Shown: positions 24,317 through 33,405, counted from the first letter of the stretch. The stretch is DNA of 64,000 nucleotides from Streptomyces anulatus (GCF_014650675.1 NZ_BMVK01000002.1:725880-789879); one strand, 5' to 3'. The notes: generated from the sequence alone by a model not told the origin. Program-made: numbers and translations.

Positions 24317-25135
24317 ATGTCCGACAACACCTCTGCTACCACCCGGCCCGCCCCTCTCACCCTGCTCGGCCTCGGCGCGATGGGCGTCGCGCTCGCCCGT
24401 ACCTGGCTCGCCGCCGGCCACCCCCTGACCGTCTGGAACCGCAGCCCCGGCCGGAGCGCCGAACTCGCCGCCGCCGGCGCGCGGGTGGCCGCGACGGCGG
24501 CGGAGGCGGTGGCCGCGAGCCCGCTCGTCGTCACCTGCCTCCTGGACGACGCCTCGGTGCGCGAGGCGCTGGCGGAGGCCGACCTCACGGGCAAGGACCT
24601 GGTCGACCTCACCACCTCCACCCCCGCCGAGTCGCGCACCCGGGCGGCCTGGGCGAACGAGCGCGGCGCCCACTTCCTGGACGGCGGGATCATGGCCGTA
24701 CCGCCGATGATCGGCGTCCCGGAGGCCGGCGGCTATGTCTTCTACAGCGGTTCCCGCGAGGTCTTCGACGCCCACCGCGAGGTGCTGGCCGTGCCCGCCG
24801 CCACCCGGTACGTCGGCGCCGACCCCGGCTTCGCCGCACTCCACGACGTGGCGCTGCTCAGCGCGATGACCGCCATGTTCGCCGGAGCCCGGCACGCGGC
24901 CGCGCTGGTGGAGAACGCGGGCATCGACCGGAAGGAGTTCGGCGCGCTGCTGGCCGGCTGGCTCACCGCGATGGCCCCGGCGACGGCGGCCTACGCGGGC
25001 GGACCCGTGGCCGAGGACCCCACGAGCCCGGCCGTGGCGGCGGCGGGGGACGCGGCGCTGCTCCGCACGGCACAGGAGCAGGGCGTCGACACGGCCCTGC
25101 TGGTCGCGTCGGCGGGGTCGGTGAGCGGCATGTGA
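24317..25135 (+). CDS. NAD(P)-dependent beta-hydroxyacid dehydrogenase/imine reductase-like protein
   Basis: A 272-residue oxidoreductase. The N-terminal Rossmann motif LGLGAMGVALARTWLAAGHPLTVWNRS is followed by DLTTSTPAESR and a helical C-terminal domain. Fold and length match 6-phosphogluconate dehydrogenase-like enzymes. The catalytic Lys of 3-hydroxyisobutyrate dehydrogenases (GxxGxGxxxKxxN helix) is replaced by FAALHDVALLSAMTAMFAG. That loss is seen in imine reductases and the C-terminal-domain relatives, so reduction of an imine is more likely than of a beta-hydroxy acid. It is read divergently from an HxlR regulator that probably controls it. The start at 24317 has only a weak ribosome site. 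Confidence 0.82.
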   Translation: MSDNTSATTRPAPLTLLGLGAMGVALARTWLAAGHPLTVWNRSPGRSAELAAAGARVAATAAEAVAASPLVVTCLLDDASVREALAEADLTGKDLVDLTTSTPAESRTRAAWANERGAHFLDGGIMAVPPMIGVPEAGGYVFYSGSREVFDAHREVLAVPAATRYVGADPGFAALHDVALLSAMTAMFAGARHAAALVENAGIDRKEFGALLAGWLTAMAPATAAYAGGPVAEDPTSPAVAAAGDAALLRTAQEQGVDTALLVASAGSVSGM

Positions 25136-25236
25136 CAGCGCGCCCCCGGCCCGGCCCGGCCCGACCCCGCGCACCGGCCCCCGTCCGCCTCGGGCTTTCC
25201 GGAACCGCCCGCCCCGGCGTTCCGGACCCGTCCGCG

Positions 25237-25566
25237 TCAGGCTTCCGCCGCCTCGGCCTCCTTCGCGTACGTCACGGCCTGGAGCAGCGTCAGGCCCGGT
25301 TCGGCCCGGCGCAGGATCTTGATGGCCTCCACGGAGTCCGCCGGCCCCTCGTGTCCTGCGGCGGCGAGCCGCTGTCGCACCCACCGGCCGCGCAGCTCCG
25401 CGTCCGGGCGGGCGGCGGAGTCCTCGGCCAGGGCGAGGGCACGCTCCAGACCGGGGCGCTCGGCGTCCGTGGCGCTCTCCAGCGCATGCCGGAGCCCGGC
25501 GACGACATCGGGGGCGTCGCGGAGGACGAGTACGGCGAGGGGCTGGGGCTTCCGGAACATGCTCAT
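25237..25566 (-). CDS. Small conserved protein, L7/L12 C-terminal-domain-like
   Basis: A 109-residue cytosolic protein. The N-terminal half has two Leu/Ala-rich helices (DVVAGLRHALESATD, LERALALAEDSA). The C-terminal segment SVEAIKILRRAEPGLTLLQAVTYAKEAE resembles the helix that ends the ribosomal protein L7/L12 C-terminal domain. I infer only a fold resemblance. The start at ATG 25566 has a weak site (GGTGG); an internal ATG at 25560 is the alternative. Convergent with the reductase gene. Confidence 0.6.
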   Translation of the reverse strand: MSMFRKPQPLAVLVLRDAPDVVAGLRHALESATDAERPGLERALALAEDSAARPDAELRGRWVRQRLAAAGHEGPADSVEAIKILRRAEPGLTLLQAVTYAKEAEAAEA

Positions 25567-25763
25567 GGGTCCACCGCTACCCGGCCCGGCCCGGCTCTCA
25601 CCCGAGTTGAGCAAGATCTGAGCCGCCGCACCCGCCCGGAGCGCGGACCCGGCGCCCCGGTCCGGGCCTCCCGGGTGTCGGTCCGGAGACCGAGGCCGTC
25701 CGGTCGCGCACTTCGGTCCGCAGCCGGAGGCGCGCCCGCGCCCCGGCTGCGTACGGTCGGCGT

Positions 25764-26576
25764 ATGACTCTCGACCTCGACGCGTACTTCGCCCGCATCG
25801 GCTGGACCGGAAAGCCCCGACCCACGCTGGAGGTGCTGCGGTCCCTGCACCGCGCCCACCTGATCGGCATCCCGTTCGAGAACCTGGAAGCCGTCCTCGG
25901 CTCCGCCCCGTCGCTGGCACTCGACGACCTGGAGGCGAAGCTCGTGCGCGGCGGGCGCGGCGGGTACTGCTACGAGCACAACACCCTCTTCTCGACCGCG
26001 CTGAGGCAGATCGGCTTCTCCGTGACTCCGCTGACCGCCCGGGTGGTGCTGGGCGCCGCGCCGGGCGACATCCGGCCCCGTACGCACATGCTGATGCGGG
26101 TGGACGTGGCGGGCGAGCCGCACCCGTATCTGGCGGACGTCGGATTCGGGACGGTCGGAGCCCTGCTGGAGCCGATCGAGCTGGTGGAGGGCGCCGAACT
26201 GTTCGACGCGCCGCGCCACCACCGCCTGGTCCACGCACCGCACCACGGTCCGCTGCCCCTGTGGGAGCTCCAGGCCGAGAAGGGCGGGTCGTGGGAGCCG
26301 CAGTACGGGTTCACCCTGGACCCGTACGAGAAGCCGGACTACGAAGTGATCAACTGGTTCATCGCGACGCACCCGCGCTCACCGTTCCGGCAGGCGGTGT
26401 ACGCGCAGCGCACCCGGATCGGATCCCACCTCGCGCTGTCCGGGCTCGACCTGGTGGAGACGGCCGACGACGGCACGATCCGGGAGCGGCGGCTCGAGGA
26501 CGGCGACGAGGCGCTGCGGGTCCTGGCGGACGACTTCGGCATCCGGCTCCCGGAGGGGGCCCGGCTGCCGGAGTGA
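25764..26576 (+). CDS. nat: Arylamine N-acetyltransferase
   Basis: A 270-residue NAT-family enzyme that transfers acetyl groups from acetyl-CoA to arylamines or related amines. The Cys-His-Asp triad is present at canonical spacing: Cys69 in RGGRGGYCYEHN, His108 in RPRTHMLM and Asp125 in YLADVGFG. Length is normal for the family. The usual Phe/Leu of RGGFCYELN is Tyr/His here, a modest change near the nucleophile. It is monocistronic and followed by a hairpin. In actinomycetes related enzymes also act as amide synthases in ansamycin pathways, but no polyketide genes are nearby, so a detoxifying role is more likely. Confidence 0.92.
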   Translation: MTLDLDAYFARIGWTGKPRPTLEVLRSLHRAHLIGIPFENLEAVLGSAPSLALDDLEAKLVRGGRGGYCYEHNTLFSTALRQIGFSVTPLTARVVLGAAPGDIRPRTHMLMRVDVAGEPHPYLADVGFGTVGALLEPIELVEGAELFDAPRHHRLVHAPHHGPLPLWELQAEKGGSWEPQYGFTLDPYEKPDYEVINWFIATHPRSPFRQAVYAQRTRIGSHLALSGLDLVETADDGTIRERRLEDGDEALRVLADDFGIRLPEGARLPE

Positions 26577-26656
26577 CGGCACCGGGCGGGCGCCCGGGGA
26601 CCCCGCGTGGCGCATCTCACCCGTTCCGGCCGCCCACGCCCCTTTCCAAGCCGCGA

Positions 26657-26695
26657 CGCCGCCCCGACCGGGCGATCCCACGGTCCGGGGCGGCG
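26657..26695. terminator. Hairpin terminator after the N-acetyltransferase gene
   Basis: Left arm CGCCGCCCCGACCG (26657-26670) pairs with 26681-26695 with a single bulged base; loop of 10 bases. It lies about 80 bp after the stop of the acetyltransferase gene. Confidence 0.65.
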
Positions 26696-26802
26696 GCGGG
26701 CATGGCGATGGAAGACGGGGCGGGGCGGGGAGTCGCCCCGGAGGGTGTACGCCGGGAGCAATCCCCGCGCACCTCGCGAAACGCCGCCGTAAGCTCGCGG
26801 AC

Positions 26803-28014
26803 ATGCAGGTCATCCAGTCCACGAAGCTCGCCAACGTCTGTTACGAGATCCGGGGTCCCGTGCTGGAGGAGGCGATGCGGCTGGAAGCGGCCGGCCAGCG
26901 CATCCTCAAGCTGAACACGGGCAACCCCGCCGCCTTCGGGTTCGAGTGCCCGCCGGAGATCCTCGAGGACATCCTGCGCAACGTCGCGGGCGCGCACGGC
27001 TACGGCGACGCGAAGGGCCTGCTGTCCGCGCGCCGTGCGGTGATGCAGCACTACCAGACCAAGGGGATCGACCTCGACGTCGAGGACATCTACCTGGGCA
27101 ACGGTGTCTCCGAGCTGATCCAGATGTCGATGCAGGCGCTGCTGGACGACGGCGACGAGGTGCTCGTACCGGCCCCCGACTATCCGCTGTGGACCGCCTC
27201 GGTCTCGCTGGCGGGCGGGACGGCCGTGCACTACCGGTGCGACGAGCAGGCCGACTGGATGCCGGACCTCGCGGACATCGAGCGGAAGATCACCGACCGC
27301 ACCAAGGCCCTGGTGATCATCAACCCGAACAACCCGACCGGCGCGGTGTACGACGACGAGATGCTGCGCGGTCTCACCGAGATCGCCCGGCGGCACAACC
27401 TGATCGTCTGCTCCGACGAGATCTACGACCGGATCCTCTACGACGGCGCGACCCACACCCCGACGGCGGCGCTGGCCCCGGACCTCATGGTGCTGACCTT
27501 CAACGGGCTCTCCAAGAACTACCGGGTGGCCGGCTACCGCTCCGGCTGGATGGCCGTCTGCGGCCCGAAGGCGCACGCCACCTCGTACATCGAGGGGCTG
27601 ACGATCCTCGCCAACATGCGGCTCTGCGCCAACATGCCCTCGCAGCACGCGGTGGCCACCGCGCTCGGCGGACGGCAGTCGATCCAGGACCTGGTGCTGC
27701 CCGGCGGCCGGATCCTGGAGCAGCGGGATGCGGCGTACGAGCTGCTGACCTCGATCCCCGGGGTGACCTGCGTGAAGCCGAAGGGGGCGCTGTACCTCTT
27801 CCCCCGGCTCGACCCCAAGGTCTACAAGATCAAGGACGACCGGCAGATGGTGCTGGACCTGCTGCGGGCCGAGAAGATCATGGTCGTGCAGGGCACCGGC
27901 TTCAACTGGCCCGAGCCCGACCACTTCCGGATCGTCACGCTGCCGACGGTCGAGGACCTGACCGACGCCGTGACCCGGATCGGCACCTTCCTGGACGGTT
28001 ACGGACAGCCTTAG
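26803..28014 (+). CDS. Class I/II aminotransferase, AlaA-type (glutamate-pyruvate)
   Basis: A 403-residue PLP aminotransferase of fold type I. Landmarks are the glycine-rich YGDAKGLLSARRAV, NPNNPTG (174-180), SDEIYDRILYDG and the PLP-binding Lys238 in FNGLSKNYRVAGYRSGW. The N-terminal segment STKLANVCYEIRGPVLEEA and the length match the E. coli AlaA family, which makes alanine from pyruvate and glutamate. It appears to be monocistronic. Related enzymes act on other 2-oxo acids, so the substrate is inferred from overall similarity. Confidence 0.88.
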   Translation: MQVIQSTKLANVCYEIRGPVLEEAMRLEAAGQRILKLNTGNPAAFGFECPPEILEDILRNVAGAHGYGDAKGLLSARRAVMQHYQTKGIDLDVEDIYLGNGVSELIQMSMQALLDDGDEVLVPAPDYPLWTASVSLAGGTAVHYRCDEQADWMPDLADIERKITDRTKALVIINPNNPTGAVYDDEMLRGLTEIARRHNLIVCSDEIYDRILYDGATHTPTAALAPDLMVLTFNGLSKNYRVAGYRSGWMAVCGPKAHATSYIEGLTILANMRLCANMPSQHAVATALGGRQSIQDLVLPGGRILEQRDAAYELLTSIPGVTCVKPKGALYLFPRLDPKVYKIKDDRQMVLDLLRAEKIMVVQGTGFNWPEPDHFRIVTLPTVEDLTDAVTRIGTFLDGYGQP

Positions 28015-28095
28015 GCCCATCACTCTTCCGGACCGGACACAACTTTAGACTCAATCCAATGTAGGATGGTTCCACGCACCATCGGGAGGCCATCC

Positions 28096-28491
28096 ATGTA
28101 CGAGCCGATCCGCAGCCCCTCGGTCCACACCCCGGCCGACGCGGACTTTCCGCACCGCAGCCGCGAGGAGGAGCTGGACATCCAGCTCGCCGGGCACCTG
28201 GCCGCCCTCCTCGCGGTCACCGACGAGCTGGGCCTCGGCGCGGCGGGCGACCGTATCGCCGAGCAGGTGGCCCGGCTGCGCGGCGCCCCGCCCGCCCGGC
28301 ACGCCGGCCTGACCGACGCCGCCCCCGCGGACCTCCACCGCCGCGCCCACGCCCTCGCGGGCCGTGCCCTGCTGGTGGCCGCGTCCCGCGCCGACACAAC
28401 GGCCGCCATCCTCGCCGCGATACGGATGGACGCCCACACCGCGGCCCTCGCCGGACCCGCCCCCTCCGGGCAGCTGGTCGGCGCCCACTGA
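28096..28491 (+). CDS. Small helical protein of unknown function
   Basis: A 131-residue cytosolic protein starting at ATG 28096 after GGGAGG. It is Ala/Leu-rich with several amphipathic helices (EEELDIQLAGHLAALLAVTDELG, LHRRAHALAGRALLVAASRADT). No catalytic motif, cysteines or membrane helices. It has its own leader and a strong 11-bp hairpin terminator, so it is expressed alone. I do not recognise the family. Confidence 0.75.
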   Translation: MYEPIRSPSVHTPADADFPHRSREEELDIQLAGHLAALLAVTDELGLGAAGDRIAEQVARLRGAPPARHAGLTDAAPADLHRRAHALAGRALLVAASRADTTAAILAAIRMDAHTAALAGPAPSGQLVGAH

Positions 28492-28495
28492 CGGC

Positions 28496-28530
28496 CCCGG
28501 TCCGCGTGCCGTCGAGGCGCGCGGACCGGG
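28496..28530. terminator. Hairpin terminator after the small helical protein gene
   Basis: Perfect 11-bp stem CCCGGTCCGCG / CGCGGACCGGG with a 13-base loop, 5 bp after the stop codon. Confidence 0.75.
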
Positions 28531-28610
28531 TGCCATGACCCCTCTCCGCAGGGGCCGTTGCGTTCTGGGATGGCCCCTTCATCTGCCGTCCACCCAACTC
28601 GGCCCGGAAT

Positions 28611-29738
28611 GTGGGTTTCCGCGAGCACGCTGCGCAGGTGAGACGCATCGTGGGAATCGTCCTGGCGGTCGTGCTGATCGCCGGTGTGGCCGCGGCCGTC
28701 GCCCTGGGCCGCGACAGCGGGGACAGCGGCACGGCCGGAAAGACCGTGCGCGGAGTGATCGGGTCGGAGAAGGCCGAGTTCTTCGCCGACCCCGACACCG
28801 TGAAGGCCCTCGCGGCCAAGGGGTTCACCGTCCGGACGGAGACCTCCGGTTCCTGGGCGATGGACCGACTGCCCCTGAAGGGCTACGACTTCGCCTTCCC
28901 CGGCTCGAAGGCCCCGGCCGATGAGCTGCGCCGGGGGTCCGAGGCCCAGGGCGGCCCGCTGCGGCCGTTCTACTCGCCGCTCGTCGTGGTCGCCCACCGC
29001 AACGCGGCCGAGGTCCTCGCGGACAACGGGCTGGCCCGGCTGCGGGCCGACGGCGGGTCGAAGTTCACCACACAGGGGACGCTGCTCATGGGCCCCTACC
29101 TGGCGGCGGCCGAGGACGACCGGACCTGGCAGCAGCTCAAGGGGGCGTCCGGGCACTCCGAGTTGAGCGGCACGGTGTTCATCACGAGCACCGACCCCGT
29201 CGCCTCCAACTCCGGCGCGCTCTACCTCGCCGCCGCCTCGTACGTCGCCGACGGCGGCCGGGTCGCCACGGACGCGAAGGCCGTGGAGCGCACCGCGCCC
29301 CTGATGCGCAAGCTCGTCCAGGTGCAGGGCGCGCAGCAGACGAGCAGCGACGCGCCGTTCCGCGACTTCATCAGCGGAGTGGGCAACCCCATCGTGCTGG
29401 TCTACGAGTCGCAGGTGGCCTCGCTCCTGATGAGCAGTCAGCGACAGGAGATCGGCGACCTCGTCGTCCTCTACCCGGACACCACGGTGTCCAGCGACCA
29501 CACTCTCGTACCGCTGACCGACCACGGCCGCGAGCTCGGCGAGCTGCTGTCCACCGACCCCGGGCTGCGGGAGCTGGCTGTACGGCACGGCTTCCGGCCC
29601 CAGGGCGCGGCGGCCGAGTTCATCACCGCGACCGCGGATCACACCGCCTACATCGACCAGCGGCTGACCGGCGTACGCCAGGCGCCCGTGCCCACCGCGG
29701 AGGTGCTGCGCTCGATGGCACGGCGGGCCCGCGGCTGA
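28611..29738 (+). CDS. Membrane-anchored periplasmic-binding-like protein of the TelA operon
   Basis: A 375-residue protein with one N-terminal membrane helix (RRIVGIVLAVVLIAGVAAAVAL) and an extracytoplasmic domain. That domain resembles the substrate-binding half of the VWA lipoprotein two genes downstream: FVITSTDPVASNSGALYLAAASYV parallels GMTDPSRSNSGFAALISVASGL, a typical solute-binding-protein motif. No MIDAS motif. Start uncertain: GTG 28611 gives the length shown, GTG 28638 gives a signal-anchor closer to the N-terminus; neither has a strong ribosome site. It heads a four-gene operon with TelA, a VWA lipoprotein and an XpaC-like protein. Ligand unknown. Confidence 0.75.
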   Translation: MGFREHAAQVRRIVGIVLAVVLIAGVAAAVALGRDSGDSGTAGKTVRGVIGSEKAEFFADPDTVKALAAKGFTVRTETSGSWAMDRLPLKGYDFAFPGSKAPADELRRGSEAQGGPLRPFYSPLVVVAHRNAAEVLADNGLARLRADGGSKFTTQGTLLMGPYLAAAEDDRTWQQLKGASGHSELSGTVFITSTDPVASNSGALYLAAASYVADGGRVATDAKAVERTAPLMRKLVQVQGAQQTSSDAPFRDFISGVGNPIVLVYESQVASLLMSSQRQEIGDLVVLYPDTTVSSDHTLVPLTDHGRELGELLSTDPGLRELAVRHGFRPQGAAAEFITATADHTAYIDQRLTGVRQAPVPTAEVLRSMARRARG

Positions 29739-29836
29739 CGACGCCACCGCCCGCACTCAGCCCTGTCCCGCGGTCCCGGCAGCCGGGCCTGTTCCCGGCT
29801 TCCGGACCCGCACTCGCAGCACAGGAGACCGCCACC

Positions 29837-31102
29837 ATGCCCCAGGACGCCGGAGCCCGGAACGCCGGGCCTCAGGACGCCGGATCCAGGCCCGCCGGAC
29901 CCCCGGACCCCCGACGGCCGTTCGACCCGCCGACCACCCCGCTCGTGCTCACCCCGCCCGCGCCCGTCGCCCCCGTCCGCGCCGAGCAGGCAGCCGGGCT
30001 CGTCCCGGTCGCGGAGGCCGTGCGCGCCGACATGGTCCGGCGCGCCGAGGAGTACGTCGACAGCCTCGCCGGACTCGACGCCCGCTCCCCCGAATTCGGC
30101 GCCCGGGTCGGCGAGATCGCCGCGCTCGGGCAGGGCGACATCCGCAGCGCCGCCCAGCAGTCCAACCGGATGCTGGACCGCACCGTCCGCGCGCTCGCCT
30201 CCGGCGAGGGCGACGCCCCGGCCCGTGTGGGGTCCTCGCTCGTCGAACTGCGCCGCACGGTGGAGGACCTGGATCCGCGCGACACCCCGGGGCGCGGGGC
30301 CCGCCGGCTGCTGTCCCGGCTGCCGGGCGGGCGCCGGCTGCGCGACCACGTCGCGAAGTACGCCTCCGCCAAGGGGACCCTCGACCGGATCGTCGGATCG
30401 CTCCGCAGCGGCCAGGACGAACTGCGGCGCGACAAAGCCGCGTTGCACACCGAGCGCAGCCGTCTGTGGGACTCCATGGGCAAGTTGCAGGAGTACGCGG
30501 TGCTCACCGAGGCCCTCGACGGCGTCGTGGAGCGGCGCATCGCGGAGGCCGGGGCCATGGGCGATCCGGCACGCGCGGACGCGCTGCGGGCCGACGTCCT
30601 CTTCCCCGTGCGGCAGAAGCACCAGGACCTGCTGACCCAGATCGCGGTCTGCGCGCAGGGGTACCTGGCGATGGACGTCGTACGGCGCAACAACGACGAG
30701 CTGATCAAGGGGGTCGACCGGGCGGCCACCACCACCGTGTCGGCGCTGCGGATCGCGGTGATGCTGTCCTCGGCGCTGGAGAACCAGCGCCGGGTGACCG
30801 AGCAGGTGCAGGTGCTGCGCTCGACCACCGAGGACCTGATCCGGGGCAACGCGGAGATGCTCGCCACGCAGAGCGGGGAGATCCAGCGCATCGCGGCCGA
30901 CCCCGCGGTCGGCGTCGAGACCCTGCGCACCGCGTTCGGGCAGATCTACGCGACGCTCGACGCCATCGACACCTACAAGGCGCGGGCGACCGAGACCATG
31001 GCCGCCACCGTGGAGTCGCTGACCGCCGAACTCCAGGAGGCCGGAGCCCGGTTGGAACGCAGCCGGGCCGCCGACTCCACGCTGGAAGGAGGCCGCTCAT
31101 GA
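29837..31102 (+). CDS. telA: TelA-family toxic anion resistance protein
   Basis: A 421-residue protein with a Pro/Ala-rich disordered N-terminus (about 60 residues) followed by a long, nearly all-helical, coiled-coil-prone TelA domain. Examples are ALGQGDIRSAAQQSNRMLDR, RLWDSMGKLQEYAVLTEALDG and DVVRRNNDELIKGVDRAATTTVSALRIAVMLSSALENQR. Family members are linked to tellurite and other toxic anion resistance, with no known enzymatic activity. Its stop overlaps the start of the VWA lipoprotein as ATGA. The pairing with an XpaC-like protein is common for the family. Confidence 0.9.
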   Translation: MPQDAGARNAGPQDAGSRPAGPPDPRRPFDPPTTPLVLTPPAPVAPVRAEQAAGLVPVAEAVRADMVRRAEEYVDSLAGLDARSPEFGARVGEIAALGQGDIRSAAQQSNRMLDRTVRALASGEGDAPARVGSSLVELRRTVEDLDPRDTPGRGARRLLSRLPGGRRLRDHVAKYASAKGTLDRIVGSLRSGQDELRRDKAALHTERSRLWDSMGKLQEYAVLTEALDGVVERRIAEAGAMGDPARADALRADVLFPVRQKHQDLLTQIAVCAQGYLAMDVVRRNNDELIKGVDRAATTTVSALRIAVMLSSALENQRRVTEQVQVLRSTTEDLIRGNAEMLATQSGEIQRIAADPAVGVETLRTAFGQIYATLDAIDTYKARATETMAATVESLTAELQEAGARLERSRAADSTLEGGRS

Positions 31103-32715
31103 ACAGCGGCCCGGGAAAGGGCTCCCCGGCCCGGCGCGCGTTCCTCCCGCTGCTGGCCGCGGCCCTGCTCGTCCCGCTCGCCGCCTGCACGACGGACCGG
31201 GACGCCGGACGGGACACCGGCCGGGACGACGACGGACGGCCTAGCACGGGAACCGTCCGGGTGCTGGCCTCCAGCGAACTCAGCGACATGGAACCCCTGT
31301 TGGAGAAGGCCCGCGAGGCGACCGGGATCACCGTGCGCCCCACCTGGGCGGGCACGCTGGACGCCGTGGAGCGCCTGGCGTCCGGGAAGGCGGACGGGGC
31401 GTTCGACGCGGTGTGGCTGTCGTCCAACGACTATCTGCGCCTCGACCCGGAGGCCGCGCGCCGGATCGCCTCCGAGACCCCGCTGATGGCCTCCCCGGTC
31501 GCCCTCGGGGTACGGCCCGCGACGGTACGGCGGCTCGGCTGGGATGCCGGGGCGGTCAGCTGGGCGCAGGTCCACCGGGCGGTCGCGGCCGGGGACCTGA
31601 CGTACGGGATGACCGATCCGAGCCGCTCCAACTCCGGTTTCGCCGCGCTGATCTCGGTGGCGTCCGGGCTCTCCGGCGCGCAGGCGGCGCTCACCGACGC
31701 CGATGTCCGCAAGGCCGGGCCGAAGCTGAAGGAGTTCTTCGCCGGGCAGCGGCTGACCTCCGGCTCCTCGGGCTGGCTGGCCTCCGCGTACGCCCGGCGC
31801 TCCACGGTGGACGCGCTGATCAACTACGAGTCGGTGCTGCTGTCCCTGAACCGGGACACCGGCGCCGGGCTGACGGTGATCCGCCCCCGCGACGGGGTGG
31901 TGACCGCCGACTACCCGCTGAGCGCGCTCACCGGGGCCACGCCCGACGCCCGGGACGCGGTGCGGGCCCTGGCCGAGCACTTCCGGTCCACCGGGGTGCA
32001 GCGGGAGATCACCGCGCGGACCCTGCGCCGGCCGGTCGTCGCCGCCGCGCGTCCCGCCGATCCGCTCTCCCCCGAGCAGCGCCGCGAACTGCCGTTCCCC
32101 GGAACGCGGTCGGTCGCGGACGGGCTGCTGTCCTCGTACGAGCACCGGTTGAGGCGGCCGTCGCGGACCGTGTACGTACTGGACACCTCCGGGTCGATGA
32201 AGGGCGGGCGGCTCGCGCAGCTGAAGTCCGCGCTGAACGGGCTGACCGGCGACTTCCGTGAGCGTGAACAGGTCACGCTGCTGCCGTTCGGGTCCACCGT
32301 CAAACAGGTCCGCACGCACACCGTCGACCCGGCGGACCCGAAGGCGGGCCCGGCGGCGATCCGGGCGGACGCCGCGGCGCTGACGGCCGAGGGGGACACC
32401 GCGATCTACTCGTCGCTCGCCGCGGCCTACGACCACCTCGGCCCGGACACCGAATCGGCGTTCACCTCCGTCGTGCTGATGACGGACGGCGAGAACACGG
32501 CGGGCCGGTCGGCGGCGGAGTTCGCGGCGTTCTACCGGGCGCTGCCCGCCGCCCGGCAGGTCACCCCGGTGTTCCCGATCGTGTTCGGCGACTCCGACCG
32601 CTCGGAGCTGGAATCGATCGCCTCACTGACCGGCGGCCGGCTCTTCGACGGGACGAAGGAGGAGGGTCCCGGGTCGCTGGACGGGGCGTTCGAGGAGATC
32701 CGTGGCTACCAGTAG
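31099..32715 (+). CDS. Lipoprotein fusing a substrate-binding-like domain to a von Willebrand A domain
   Basis: A 538-residue protein starting at ATG 31099. The lipobox is LAAC after a hydrophobic core (LPLLAAALLVPLAAC). A solute-binding-protein-like domain follows (about residues 50-330; TVRVLASSELSDMEPLLEKARE, GMTDPSRSNSGFAAL). Next is a VWA domain with an intact MIDAS: DTSGS at residues 362-366, the Thr in TAEGDTAIYSSL and TDGENTAG. VWA domains bind protein partners through a metal ion. An anchored binding domain joined to a VWA suggests a surface sensing or scaffold role for the TelA/XpaC operon. Its end overlaps the XpaC-like gene by 14 bp. Confidence 0.88.
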   Translation: MNSGPGKGSPARRAFLPLLAAALLVPLAACTTDRDAGRDTGRDDDGRPSTGTVRVLASSELSDMEPLLEKAREATGITVRPTWAGTLDAVERLASGKADGAFDAVWLSSNDYLRLDPEAARRIASETPLMASPVALGVRPATVRRLGWDAGAVSWAQVHRAVAAGDLTYGMTDPSRSNSGFAALISVASGLSGAQAALTDADVRKAGPKLKEFFAGQRLTSGSSGWLASAYARRSTVDALINYESVLLSLNRDTGAGLTVIRPRDGVVTADYPLSALTGATPDARDAVRALAEHFRSTGVQREITARTLRRPVVAAARPADPLSPEQRRELPFPGTRSVADGLLSSYEHRLRRPSRTVYVLDTSGSMKGGRLAQLKSALNGLTGDFREREQVTLLPFGSTVKQVRTHTVDPADPKAGPAAIRADAAALTAEGDTAIYSSLAAAYDHLGPDTESAFTSVVLMTDGENTAGRSAAEFAAFYRALPAARQVTPVFPIVFGDSDRSELESIASLTGGRLFDGTKEEGPGSLDGAFEEIRGYQ

Positions 32716-33388
32716 GAACCGGGGCGGAGGGAGATCCGTGGCGGCCCGCGCGGCCGGCTATCTGGAGTCGGCCCGGAATCTGACCGGCAGCGCCGCGGCC
32801 CTCGGCGGTCTCGCCCTCACCTTCGCCGGGTTCGCGGGGGCGTACTGGCCGGTGGTGGTCGGCGGGCTGTACGGGGCGGGCGCGCTGCTCGCCCCGCCGC
32901 CCCGGCCGGCCGCCCCCGCGTTCGAGGAGCCGTCGTCCCGGCTGGACGAGCTGCGGGCCGGCCTGGTGACCCTGCGGGCGTATCTGGACCGGGTGGACCT
33001 GCCGGACGCCGCGACGGAACGGCTCACCGCGCTGACCGGCCTGCTGGACGGGCTGCTGGCCCCCGGCTGGGTCTCCGAGGCGCTGGCGGAGGATCCGGAG
33101 GGCGTGCACGTGGTGGCGCGGGCGGTGCGCCGGGATGTCCCGGAGTCCGTCGACGCGTATCTGCGGACTCGGTGGTGGACGCGGCTCGCGCCGGGCGCGC
33201 GGGCTCCGGAGGAGGAGCTGGAGCGGCAGGTGGCGCTGCTGCACGGGGAGGCGCAGGAGCTGGTGGACGGGTTGCGGGAGGCGGAGGAGCTGCGCCAGCG
33301 GTCCCACACGAAGTACCTGGAGGACCGGGGCGGGGGCGGCCTGCGGCGCACGTCTCCCGCGAAGGAGGGGCGGCCCCCGGAACCGTGA
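32702..33388 (+). CDS. XpaC-like membrane-associated protein
   Basis: A 228-residue protein starting at GTG 32702 inside the end of the VWA gene, after GAGGAGATCC. Two close hydrophobic segments (residues 28-65) form a hairpin membrane anchor. A helical cytoplasmic domain follows (LDELRAGLVTLRAYLDRV ... EEELERQVALLHGEAQELVDGL), as in XpaC proteins, which are typically encoded beside TelA. The C-terminus is basic and Gly/Pro-rich. Biochemical function is unknown; the name comes from a Bacillus indolyl-phosphate hydrolysis phenotype. Confidence 0.75.
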   Translation: MATSRNRGGGRSVAARAAGYLESARNLTGSAAALGGLALTFAGFAGAYWPVVVGGLYGAGALLAPPPRPAAPAFEEPSSRLDELRAGLVTLRAYLDRVDLPDAATERLTALTGLLDGLLAPGWVSEALAEDPEGVHVVARAVRRDVPESVDAYLRTRWWTRLAPGARAPEEELERQVALLHGEAQELVDGLREAEELRQRSHTKYLEDRGGGGLRRTSPAKEGRPPEP

Positions 33389-33405
33389 GGGGGTTCCGGG
33401 GGCCG
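33371..33405. terminator. Hairpin terminator overlapping the end of the TelA operon
   Basis: Perfect 14-bp stem (CGGCCCCCGGAACC / GGTTCCGGGGGCCG) with a 7-base loop that includes the last bases of the XpaC-like stop codon. It closes the operon ahead of the convergent pckG gene. Confidence 0.85.
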
